From a bacterium (GTDB lineage: Bacteria; Bacteroidota; Bacteroidia; B-17B0; Aurantibacillaceae), in the NCBI GenBank assembly GCA_027364695.1, contig DAHXOV010000047.1:1-6354 (forward strand): 6,354 nt of DNA. The letters are read 5' to 3'. The position numbers and the translations under genes are program-made. The notes beneath the pieces are model-generated. The model saw nothing but the letters and a program-made list of their open reading frames with translations. It did not search any database and was not told the origin of the DNA. This document shows positions 1 through 6,024 of this stretch, in pieces; positions within the stretch are counted from its first letter, which is position 1, and the number at the start of each line of letters is the position of its first letter.

Positions 1-1
1 A

Positions 2-1324
2 TGCAATATCACTGTTACATTAAACATATTACAACCCAATCCTATTAGTTTAAACACTTCTCCAAATGTTTCTATTTGTATAAATAATACCATTACTCTG
101 TCTGCTTCTGCCAGTGGTGGAAATGGAGGATACACTTACAACTGGAATCCGGGTGGCGTCATTAATAATGGTACGATGAATGTGGCACCATCATCTACCA
201 CAATATATTCTGTTTCTGCACAGGATACAAAAGGATGTGTAAGTAATATTTATACTATAGAAGTGTATGTATATCCTACTTTATCCGCTATAGGGAACAC
301 CATCATCATCTGTGATAATTCTAGTGTTACACTTTCTCCAACCATTACGAGCAATGGGAATGGAGGCCCTTATACTTACACATGGAATACAGGTGTCAAT
401 ACCGCCTCCATTTTAGTTACAGGTAATTATGCTACACAACCCAATAATTATACAGTCACTATCAGCGATGGATGTAATACTCCTACCAATGCGTATTTTA
501 CTGTAAGTGTTACTCCCATACCTCCATCTTCATTTACAGCCAATATAACTAAAGGATGTCCTCCTGTAAGAGTTAATTTCACTGCCAATACTTACAATTC
601 ATCTTTTTCATACACATGGAACTTTGGAAATGGGCAAACTGCTATAGGTTATTCTGCTTCTATCACCTACACAAATGTTGGTTATTATGATGTTTCTCTC
701 ACTGTATCTAACGGCGCCTGTGTTTCTTCTACAAGTTATACGAATTATATTGAAGTGTATCCTTATCCTGTCGCAGATTTTATCGCATATCCGTGGATAA
801 CTTCCGAATTTGAACCTACTGTAAGTTTTACCAGTACTTCACAAGGCGCTACCACATACAATTGGTTTTTCAGCGATTTTGGCAGTGGCATTTATAATAC
901 CAGCTATTTGCAGAACCCTACACATACCTTCTCACAACCAGGTACTTACTCGGTAGCGCTGGTAATATACAACCAATATGGCTGCAGAGATATGGTCATC
1001 AAAACAATTATTATAGAACCAGAATTTCACTTGTACATACCCAGTGCCTTTACACCTGATGGCAATGGCTTAAATGACATTTTTATCTGTAAAGGGATGG
1101 GTATAGATGTTACAAAGTTTGAAATGATGATTTTCGACAGATGGGGAGAATTAATATTTAAAACTACCGATTTTTATCAAGGGTGGGATGGTACTGTCAA
1201 AGGTAAGAAGAATAAAGTAACTCAGGATGTATATGTGTACAAAATAAAAGTGTATGATTTAAAAGGAGAAAAACACGAATTTGTTGGACATGTAACTTGC
1301 CTCCCATACAATAGTGAATTTTAA
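2..1324 (+). CDS. Secreted repeat protein with PKD domains and T9SS type B (gliding-motility-associated) C-terminal domain, 5' partial
   Basis: The reading frame is open from the left edge, so the gene begins outside the window; an internal ATG at 176 is not a credible start because the same repeat fold continues upstream of it. 440 residues are visible. Two tandem Ig-like repeats of about 90 residues come first, each with a GGNGGYTYNW / GNGGPYTYTW core. Two PKD-type domains follow at about residues 178-253 (YTWNFGNG, then a YDVSLTVSNG strand) and 257-342 (YNWFFSDFG, then GTYSVALVIYNQYGC). The last ~98 residues (IPSAFTPDGNGLND, then FDRWGELIF, GWDGT, DVYVYKI) are the conserved gliding-motility-associated C-terminal domain, which in Bacteroidota directs export by the type IX system. 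Family knowledge suggests a large cell-surface or secreted adhesin-like protein. It has no evident functional link to the sulfur genes downstream. No strong terminator hairpin is seen after its stop. Confidence 0.9.
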   Translation, partial: CNITVTLNILQPNPISLNTSPNVSICINNTITLSASASGGNGGYTYNWNPGGVINNGTMNVAPSSTTIYSVSAQDTKGCVSNIYTIEVYVYPTLSAIGNTIIICDNSSVTLSPTITSNGNGGPYTYTWNTGVNTASILVTGNYATQPNNYTVTISDGCNTPTNAYFTVSVTPIPPSSFTANITKGCPPVRVNFTANTYNSSFSYTWNFGNGQTAIGYSASITYTNVGYYDVSLTVSNGACVSSTSYTNYIEVYPYPVADFIAYPWITSEFEPTVSFTSTSQGATTYNWFFSDFGSGIYNTSYLQNPTHTFSQPGTYSVALVIYNQYGCRDMVIKTIIIEPEFHLYIPSAFTPDGNGLNDIFICKGMGIDVTKFEMMIFDRWGELIFKTTDFYQGWDGTVKGKKNKVTQDVYVYKIKVYDLKGEKHEFVGHVTCLPYNSEF

Positions 1325-1369
1325 TCTTAATAAATTTCGAAAATAAAAATGTTAATATATTGTAAAAAC

Positions 1370-1403
1370 ATATAAATGTATTTATATCTATATGTATTTA
1401 TAT
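1370..1403. promoter_or_regulatory. Putative ArsR operator: 18-bp palindrome plus a degenerate tandem copy
   Basis: Positions 1370-1387 read ATATAAAT-GT-ATTTATAT, a perfect 8+8 inverted repeat with a 2-bp centre. The 12-mer ATGTATTTATAT (1376-1387) recurs exactly at 1392-1403, 16 bp later, and its opposite arm (1386-1393) matches the first palindrome's arm at 6 of 8 positions. This gives two overlapping, similarly phased dyads lying just upstream of the -7 box and the repressor gene. ArsR/SmtB dimers typically bind AT-rich imperfect dyads in their own promoters, so autorepression is the natural inference. In DNA this AT-rich some palindromy is expected by chance, so the binding role is unproven. 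Confidence 0.55.
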
Positions 1404-1404
1404 G

Positions 1405-1412
1405 TATATTTG
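1405..1412 (+). promoter_or_regulatory. Putative Bacteroidota -7 promoter box (TATATTTG)
   Basis: TATATTTG matches the Bacteroidota housekeeping sigma -7 consensus TAnnTTTG exactly. It would place transcription initiation around 1417-1420, giving a leader of roughly 11-14 nt before the ATG at 1431. I see no good TTTG -33 element at the usual spacing; that position is occupied by the inverted repeats, as expected if a repressor controls it. It is the best promoter candidate for the whole cluster, since I saw no other TAnnTTTG match in the gaps between the downstream genes. Confidence 0.5.
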
Positions 1413-1430
1413 TGCTGTGAAATAAAAAAT

Positions 1431-1739
1431 ATGACTGTAAAAACAAGGTCCACTTATATGGATAAAGAATGGATAGAGGCTGCCGAGAGAATAAAAACCA
1501 TAGCACATCCCGTCCGTTTGTATATTATTTCATTACTAAAAAATAAAAAAGAAATGAATGTAGGGGAGTTTCAATCTATTCTATACATAGAACAAGCTGT
1601 GGTATCACATCATTTAAATGTACTAAAAAATAAAAACATACTCTCCTGTCGCAGAGATGGGAAAAATATGTACTACTCATTGAAAAATAAAAAATTTCTA
1701 AACTTATTAACTTGTATAGAAACAAATTTGAATCAATGA
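1431..1739 (+). CDS. ArsR/SmtB-family winged-helix transcriptional repressor
   Basis: A 102-residue single-domain protein, typical for the family. The opening helix contains AHPVRLYIISLL (25-36), the hallmark ArsR segment. The helix-turn-helix runs through NVGEF...EQAVVSHHLNVLKNKNIL (43-71), with QAVVSHHL as the recognition helix, and the wing is CRRDGKNMYYSL (73-84). There is no ELCVCDL-type metal site. The only cysteines are C73 at the start of the wing and C95 in the last helix, so it lacks the usual N-terminal partner of the BigR/SqrR persulfide-sensing pair. I chose ATG 1431 over the in-frame ATG at 1392: the upstream codons look non-coding and lie across the candidate operator and -7 box. 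ATG 1458 is a further alternative. It is first in the operon and probably represses it in response to sulfide, persulfide or sulfite. The ligand is inferred from neighbours only. Confidence 0.88.
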   Translation: MTVKTRSTYMDKEWIEAAERIKTIAHPVRLYIISLLKNKKEMNVGEFQSILYIEQAVVSHHLNVLKNKNILSCRRDGKNMYYSLKNKKFLNLLTCIETNLNQ

Positions 1740-2551
1740 TGATAATCGCTTACATATTAGCTATATTAATAGGAGTAGTACTTGGCTTATTTGGCGCAGG
1801 GGGATCTATATTATCTTTCCCTATACTTGTCTATTTTATGGAAATTTCTCCTGAACAAGCCAGTGTATATTCCTTGATTGTCGTAGGTATATCTGCTATT
1901 GCTGGGTCTATCAAGTATATAAAAAATAAAGAAGTGGACATCCATGTATCTATCCTTTTCTCTCTACCAGTCATTATTAGTTTTTACTTAACAAAACAAT
2001 TCCTACTAAGTAATATCCCTCATAATATATTATCCATAGGAAATTATATGATTACTAAAAACGCACTTATTATGTTGTTATTTATTATAGTTCTCTCCAT
2101 TGTAATATATAAAATATTCTATACAAATACTATTTCTAATGAAAAAGTAACAAAGCACAAAAACATGTTTTCTTTCAAATATATTCTATACTCATCAATG
2201 GTAGGAGCAATTGCTGCTGCGATAGGTGCAGGTGGGGGGTTTATCATTGTTCCAGCTTTGATGAGCATTTTTTATTTACCAATCAAAAAAGCTACTGGTA
2301 CTTCGCTCATCATCATCAGCATTAACGCTATAATAGGAAGTATGCTCAATTTTAAGTTCTTCGCTAATGAACACATCATAATGATAATATTATTTTCCAT
2401 TATCTCTATCATTGGTATCTTCATTGGGGCATACTTACATAAAATCATCCTATCTTCGGCTCTAAAAAGATATTACGGATATTTTCTTCTTCTTATACTC
2501 ATTAGTACAACAATTACTGAAATATACAAAAACTACCAATCCATCAAATAA
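1736..2551 (+). CDS. TauE/SafE-family sulfite/sulfur anion exporter
   Basis: A 271-residue, very hydrophobic protein with about eight predicted membrane segments. It shows the family's internal duplication: repeat 1 has GLFGAGGSILSFPILVYF (about 18-34) followed by QASVYSLIVVGISAIAGS, and repeat 2 has AIGAGGGFIIVPALMSIF (about 162-179) followed by KATGTSLIIISINAIIGS. Members export sulfite, sulfoacetate, thiosulfate or related anions across the inner membrane. Next to a persulfide dioxygenase, whose product is sulfite, export of sulfite or thiosulfate is the likely job. The start is ATG 1736, which overlaps the arsR stop as ATGA and implies translational coupling. A second ATG follows immediately at 1739, and an in-frame ATG at 1712 would only add residues lying deep inside arsR. 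Confidence 0.88.
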   Translation: MMIIAYILAILIGVVLGLFGAGGSILSFPILVYFMEISPEQASVYSLIVVGISAIAGSIKYIKNKEVDIHVSILFSLPVIISFYLTKQFLLSNIPHNILSIGNYMITKNALIMLLFIIVLSIVIYKIFYTNTISNEKVTKHKNMFSFKYILYSSMVGAIAAAIGAGGGFIIVPALMSIFYLPIKKATGTSLIIISINAIIGSMLNFKFFANEHIIMIILFSIISIIGIFIGAYLHKIILSSALKRYYGYFLLLILISTTITEIYKNYQSIK

Positions 2552-2568
2552 TCTTAAAAATTACAAGT

Positions 2569-3966
2569 ATGAAACACTATGTAGAGCAAATGTACACAGG
2601 CTGTTTAGCAGAAGCGGCTTATTATATTGAATCAAATGGCGAAGCCGCCATTATAGATCCACTTAGAGAAGTAGATCCATATATCCTCAAAGCCAAACAA
2701 AGAAAGGCCAAAATCAAGTATGTATTTGAAACTCATTTCCACGCAGATTTTGTAAGCGGGCATTTAGACCTTGCTAAAAAAACAGGCGCCACAATAATAT
2801 ACGGACCAAAAGCACAACCCAACTTTGATGCTTACATCGCTAAAGACAGTGAGGAATTTAAAATAGCTAATATTAAAATTAAAATATTACACACACCCGG
2901 ACACACATTAGAGTCAACAAGCTATCTTTTAATTGATGAAGATGGCAAAGAAAGATACATCTTCACAGGAGACACTTTGTTTATCAATGATGTTGGAAGA
3001 CCAGACCTTGCTGTAAAAGGTGATCTTTCTGAAAAAGAATTGGCAGGATTACTTTATGACTCTCTAAAAACTAAAATCTTACCTTTGTCTGATGATATTA
3101 TTGTATATCCTGCGCACGGTGCAGGATCTGCCTGTGGAAAAAATATTGGAAAAGAAACTTTTGACACACTAGGAAATCAAAAAAAGAAAAACTGGGCAAT
3201 GCAAAACATCTCAAAAGAAGAATTCATAAAAGAAGCTACTACAGGGCTGCTGCCTCCTCCACAATATTTCCCCAAAAATGCAATGATGAACAAATTCGGA
3301 TACGAAAGCATAGATAATATCATTGAAAGAGAATACATCCCTATCGGGGTTACCGAATTTAAAGAAAAAATGAAAATAGGCGCATTAGTTTTAGATACCA
3401 GATCCAGTTCAGACTTTGCCTCTGCTCATATTCCGGGTTCTATCAACATTGGACTAGATGGGGGTCCATTTGCCGTTTGGGTAGGCGCTCTAATAGAAGA
3501 TCTTAAAACACCCATTTTAATAATAACTCAAGAAGGAAGAGAAAAAGAAGCTGTTATTAGATTGGCAAGAGTGGGTTATGAAAATTGTCTTGGTTACCTA
3601 TCCGGCGGCATTGAAGAGTGGAAAAAATCAGGTGAAAAAGTGGAGAGCATCCACCAAATAGACGCTCAAGAGTTCGTAAAAAGATACAAATCTGAAATCA
3701 TCCATGTAATTGATACCCGCAAGCCGACAGAATACAAAAAATCTCGCCTAGAAAATGTAAAAAACATTCCATTGGACTTCATTCAAAAACACCTACATAA
3801 ATTCAACAGAAATGAAAAATACTACATTCACTGTGCAGGCGGGTACAGGAGTATGATTGCTGCCAGCATATTAAAAAGAAACGGAATAGATAATATCATC
3901 GATATAAAAGGTGGGTTCTCCGCTATTACTCAAGCAGATGAATCAATAGTTATTCAAGCTGTATAA
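2569..3966 (+). CDS. CstB-like persulfide dioxygenase: MBL-fold domain fused to two rhodanese domains
   Basis: 465 residues, cytoplasmic (no signal peptide). The metallo-beta-lactamase domain (about 1-250) has THFHAD with H56, H58 and D60, then HTPGHT with H112, FTGDTLF with D135, and PAHGAGSACG with H183 and C188. H56, H112 and D135 match the mononuclear Fe(II) ligands of the ETHE1-type persulfide dioxygenases. Rhodanese domain 1 (about 262-357) has the fold signature (DTRSSSDFASAHIPGSIN) but its active-site loop reads TQEGRE with no cysteine, so it is a pseudo-rhodanese. Rhodanese domain 2 (about 362-457) has the intact loop HCAGGYRS with C422. Staphylococcal CstB has the same order: dioxygenase, inactive rhodanese, active rhodanese. 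The expected reaction is persulfide plus O2 to sulfite, with the C-terminal domain coupling sulfite to sulfane sulfur to form thiosulfate. The gene begins 17 nt after the exporter gene. Confidence 0.92.
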   Translation: MKHYVEQMYTGCLAEAAYYIESNGEAAIIDPLREVDPYILKAKQRKAKIKYVFETHFHADFVSGHLDLAKKTGATIIYGPKAQPNFDAYIAKDSEEFKIANIKIKILHTPGHTLESTSYLLIDEDGKERYIFTGDTLFINDVGRPDLAVKGDLSEKELAGLLYDSLKTKILPLSDDIIVYPAHGAGSACGKNIGKETFDTLGNQKKKNWAMQNISKEEFIKEATTGLLPPPQYFPKNAMMNKFGYESIDNIIEREYIPIGVTEFKEKMKIGALVLDTRSSSDFASAHIPGSINIGLDGGPFAVWVGALIEDLKTPILIITQEGREKEAVIRLARVGYENCLGYLSGGIEEWKKSGEKVESIHQIDAQEFVKRYKSEIIHVIDTRKPTEYKKSRLENVKNIPLDFIQKHLHKFNRNEKYYIHCAGGYRSMIAASILKRNGIDNIIDIKGGFSAITQADESIVIQAV

Positions 3967-4017
3967 AATAGATACCCAACTAAAACATAAAATCAATCAA
4001 TAAAAAAAACTAAAACT

Positions 4018-4326
4018 ATGTACAAAGAACTTATGAGCGATGAATTTGAAAATGAAATCAAAAAAAACTCAAATGCAGTTATTATTGATGTAAGAACAGA
4101 TGGTGAATATCACTCAGGACATATACCCAGTGCCATCAACATAGACATCTCATCTGCTGAATTCCCCGAACAAATTAATGCTCTAGATAGAGAAAAAAAT
4201 TATTATGTGTATTGCAGAAGCGGCGGAAGAAGTACCTCCGCATGTCAATACATGCATTCATTAGGATTTAAAAGTGTAAACAATTTACACGGGGGCATCC
4301 TTTCTTATGATGGTGATCTTATATAA
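4018..4326 (+). CDS. Single-domain cytoplasmic rhodanese (sulfurtransferase)
   Basis: 102 residues, the usual size of a stand-alone rhodanese, with no signal peptide. It shows the N-terminal CH2A-like motif DVRTDGEYHSGHIPSAINID (24-43) and the active-site loop CRSGGRS with catalytic C66, followed by the C-terminal LHGGI. A second cysteine, C76, sits ten residues on. It would carry sulfane sulfur as a cysteine persulfide between donors (thiosulfate or low-molecular-weight persulfides) and acceptors, plausibly serving the dioxygenase just upstream. The 51-nt A-rich gap to that gene holds no recognisable promoter or hairpin, so co-transcription is likely. The exact physiological donor and acceptor cannot be read from sequence. 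Confidence 0.92.
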   Translation: MYKELMSDEFENEIKKNSNAVIIDVRTDGEYHSGHIPSAINIDISSAEFPEQINALDREKNYYVYCRSGGRSTSACQYMHSLGFKSVNNLHGGILSYDGDLI

Positions 4327-4356
4327 GCACAATTTAAAAATAATCCAAAAAATACT

Positions 4357-4655
4357 ATGCATTATATTAAAAAAATACTTGGATTAAAACCAAAAGGCAA
4401 CTTCAAATAAATACTCAAACAAGCTGGCACAATTATTGATATAAGAACACCATCGGAATTTAATTTAAACCATCCTAAAGGATCTATAATATACCACTGC
4501 AAAATATGGAATCCAAAATCAATCAGATCAAAAGAATGAATCAACCTATTATTGTATGTTGTGCATCAGGAAGGAGAGATACTGCTACCGCTAATAAAAA
4601 AAACAGTGGTATAGAAATCTATCCTGCAAGAGTTTGGCACAATTTAACCTTCTAA
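4357..4655 (+). pseudogene. Degenerate rhodanese gene (nonsense codon plus -1 frameshift)
   Basis: Conceptual translation from ATG 4357 gives MHYIKKILGLKPKGNFK, then an in-frame TAA at 4408 (one change from GAA), then ILKQAGTIIDIRTPSEFN and HPKGSI, a clear rhodanese N-terminal half. At about 4486-4493 the frame slips. Restoring one A, making ATAATATA into ATAAATATA, yields N-I-P-L-Q-N-M-E-S-K and joins the next frame, which runs through MNQPIIVCCASGRRDTATA with the catalytic-loop cysteine and ends WHNLTF before TAA 4653. The region after the loop seems two or so residues short. Two independent lesions make a real pseudogene likelier than a sequencing slip, though base-call error is not excluded. 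It sits between two intact rhodaneses in the same orientation, filling the 351-base gap at 4327-4677. It was probably a cytoplasmic sulfurtransferase of about 100 residues. Confidence 0.85.
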
Positions 4656-4677
4656 CAACCAATAAAAATCAAATACT

Positions 4678-5070
4678 ATGAAAATCAGAATCTTTTACAC
4701 CCTCACCACTTCAATTATCTCAGGCATATTCATCTTTGCTCGTGCTCAAAATGCTACCTTCAAAACCCTTAGTCCTGCTGAATTTCAAAAACTCCTTAAT
4801 GGTAAAAATATTATTTTACTTGATGTCCGAACAGCCGAAGAAGTTAGCGAAGGTAAAATATCTAATGCCACCAACATTGACTTTTATTCCAATACTTTTG
4901 AACAACAAATTTCAAAGTTAGATAAAAGCAAAACTGTACTCGTTTATTGTAGAAGCGGAAAAAGAAGTGCAGGCGCTTCAGAAATCCTTGCAAAAAAAGG
5001 ATTTAAAGTAATCAACCTGGATGGCGGAATTACTAATTGGCAAGCACAAGGACTGCCTATTCAAAAATAA
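4678..5070 (+). CDS. Exported (periplasmic) rhodanese-domain protein
   Basis: 130 residues. The N-terminus MKIRIFYTLTTSIISGIFIF followed by ARAQ is a typical Sec signal peptide with probable cleavage after A23, so the mature protein is periplasmic. The remainder is one rhodanese domain: LLDVRTAEEVSEGKISNATNID (48-68), active loop CRSGKRS with catalytic C91, then NLDGGITNWQAQGLP. The common GHIPGA segment is altered to GKISNA, but the catalytic loop is intact. Periplasmic rhodaneses handle thiosulfate or persulfide sulfur outside the cytoplasm; here it may act on sulfur species exported or arriving at the envelope. The next gene starts 3 nt after its stop, so the two are very likely translated together. 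ATG 4678 is supported by the complete signal peptide. Confidence 0.92.
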   Translation: MKIRIFYTLTTSIISGIFIFARAQNATFKTLSPAEFQKLLNGKNIILLDVRTAEEVSEGKISNATNIDFYSNTFEQQISKLDKSKTVLVYCRSGKRSAGASEILAKKGFKVINLDGGITNWQAQGLPIQK

Positions 5071-5073
5071 AAG

Positions 5074-5706
5074 ATGAAAAAGTACTTTGCCCCTTTCTTA
5101 TCCATAATTATTATTTTATTCAGTTGCCAACAAAATAAAAATACAACAACCACCCAAGAATCAGAACTATCTAAAAGTGATTCTCTCTTTTATACTGCAG
5201 AGGGAATAAAGTTTGCCAAACAAATGTATGCACAAATATTCACACATCTCAACAAAGCATTAGATGAGACTGGACCTTATGAATCCGTCAAGTATTGCAA
5301 CGAAAAAGCACTTCCACTCACCGACTCATTATCCAAGCACTTTGGGATTACCGTAAAAAGAACCTCGCTCAAATTGCGAAATCCTTCCAACGCACCCAAT
5401 TCCCTTGAAAAACAAATACTTGAAATGTATGAAAAAACAATGTCAAAAAAACCTAGCATCATAAAAACCAACGAGGGAATAAAATTCTTCACACCCATAT
5501 TCATTGCTCCCGTATGCCTCAACTGTCACGGAATACCCATCCAACACATCCCTGATGTTACAATGCGTGCACTCAAAGAACTTTACCCCAAGGACCAAGC
5601 AACAGGATACGAATTATACAACATAAGAGGTGTGTGGAGCATGACATTTCCAAACAATTATGCCTCTAAACGCAATCATAAAAACCAAAACGATGAACGA
5701 AAATAA
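5074..5706 (+). CDS. DUF3365 (Tll0287-like) c-type heme lipoprotein
   Basis: 210 residues. The N-terminus MKKYFAPFLSIIIILFSC is a lipoprotein signal with lipobox LFSC and lipidated C18, placing the protein at the periplasmic face of a membrane. A low-complexity N/T/Q linker precedes the domain. DUF3365 hallmarks follow: VKYCNEKA with C75, KRTSLKLRNPSNAPN (about 95-109), FFTPIFIAPVCLNCHG, and near the end a GVWSMTFP strand. CLNCH (C148, C151, H152) is a single CxxCH heme c site. In the structurally characterised cyanobacterial relative Tll0287, as I recall, heme is ligated by this histidine and an upstream cysteine; C75 is the natural equivalent. Likely roles are electron transfer or redox/ligand sensing in the envelope, here linked to sulfur chemistry. 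That role is inference. Its 3' end overlaps the thioredoxin gene by 14 nt. Confidence 0.85.
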   Translation: MKKYFAPFLSIIIILFSCQQNKNTTTTQESELSKSDSLFYTAEGIKFAKQMYAQIFTHLNKALDETGPYESVKYCNEKALPLTDSLSKHFGITVKRTSLKLRNPSNAPNSLEKQILEMYEKTMSKKPSIIKTNEGIKFFTPIFIAPVCLNCHGIPIQHIPDVTMRALKELYPKDQATGYELYNIRGVWSMTFPNNYASKRNHKNQNDERK

Positions 5707-6016
5707 CACCAACTTCTATCAACTTATCAATAAAGAAACTCCTGTGCTAGTAGATTTTTCTGCAGAATGGTGCGGTCCTTGTAAAATGATGCCCCCTATC
5801 TTAAAAGAAGTCGTGCAGCATTTCGGCGAAACAATAAAAGTCATCAAAGTAGATGTAGATAAAAATCCACTCACAGCTTCCTATTACAACATAAAAGGTG
5901 TGCCCACTCTTATTCTCTTCAAAAGTGGTATGATTTTATGGCAACAATCTGGTATAGTTCCCGCACCCCAGTTGATACAAATCATAGCATCCAAAACAGG
6001 ACAGAAAGTACAATAA
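5693..6016 (+). CDS. Thioredoxin
   Basis: 107 residues, the standard thioredoxin length, with no signal peptide, so cytoplasmic. It has DFSAEWCGPCKMMPP with redox cysteines C27 and C30, DVDKNP (54-59), and cis-proline P71 in GVPTLILF followed by KSGMILWQQSG. It reduces disulfides and also persulfides, so in this cluster it may regenerate rhodanese or repressor cysteines and accept sulfane sulfur. I chose ATG 5693, which overlaps the preceding gene by 14 nt, because it gives the canonical length; the upstream in-frame ATG at 5660 would add an MPLNAIIKTKT extension that looks like read-through of the neighbouring gene. It is the last gene of the cluster, ending 8 nt from a convergent gene. Confidence 0.92.
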   Translation: MNENNTNFYQLINKETPVLVDFSAEWCGPCKMMPPILKEVVQHFGETIKVIKVDVDKNPLTASYYNIKGVPTLILFKSGMILWQQSGIVPAPQLIQIIASKTGQKVQ

Positions 6017-6024
6017 AAATTTTG

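Noticed and set aside
1325..1369. Terminator after the T9SS-sorted protein gene
   Set aside because: The AT-rich stretch has no stem stable enough to support a hairpin call.
1392..1430. Longer N-terminus for the ArsR regulator starting at ATG 1392
   Set aside because: The added residues (YLYVYLCCEIKN) look non-coding, and the segment overlaps the second operator-like repeat and the -7 box, so transcription should start downstream of it.
1431..1739. Arsenic or metal sensor role for the ArsR-family protein
   Set aside because: There is no ELCVCDL-type cysteine motif, and the neighbours are sulfur-handling genes rather than arsenic or metal resistance genes.
4362..4544. Minus-strand open frame of 60 codons
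   Set aside because: It lies antisense to the rhodanese pseudogene, whose plus-strand homology explains the sequence; its translation shows no family motif.
4736..4921. Plus-strand 61-codon open frame
   Set aside because: Out-of-frame shadow inside the exported rhodanese gene.
5277..5522. Minus-strand 81-codon open frame
   Set aside because: Antisense shadow of the heme lipoprotein gene, whose CxxCH and DUF3365 motifs are clear.
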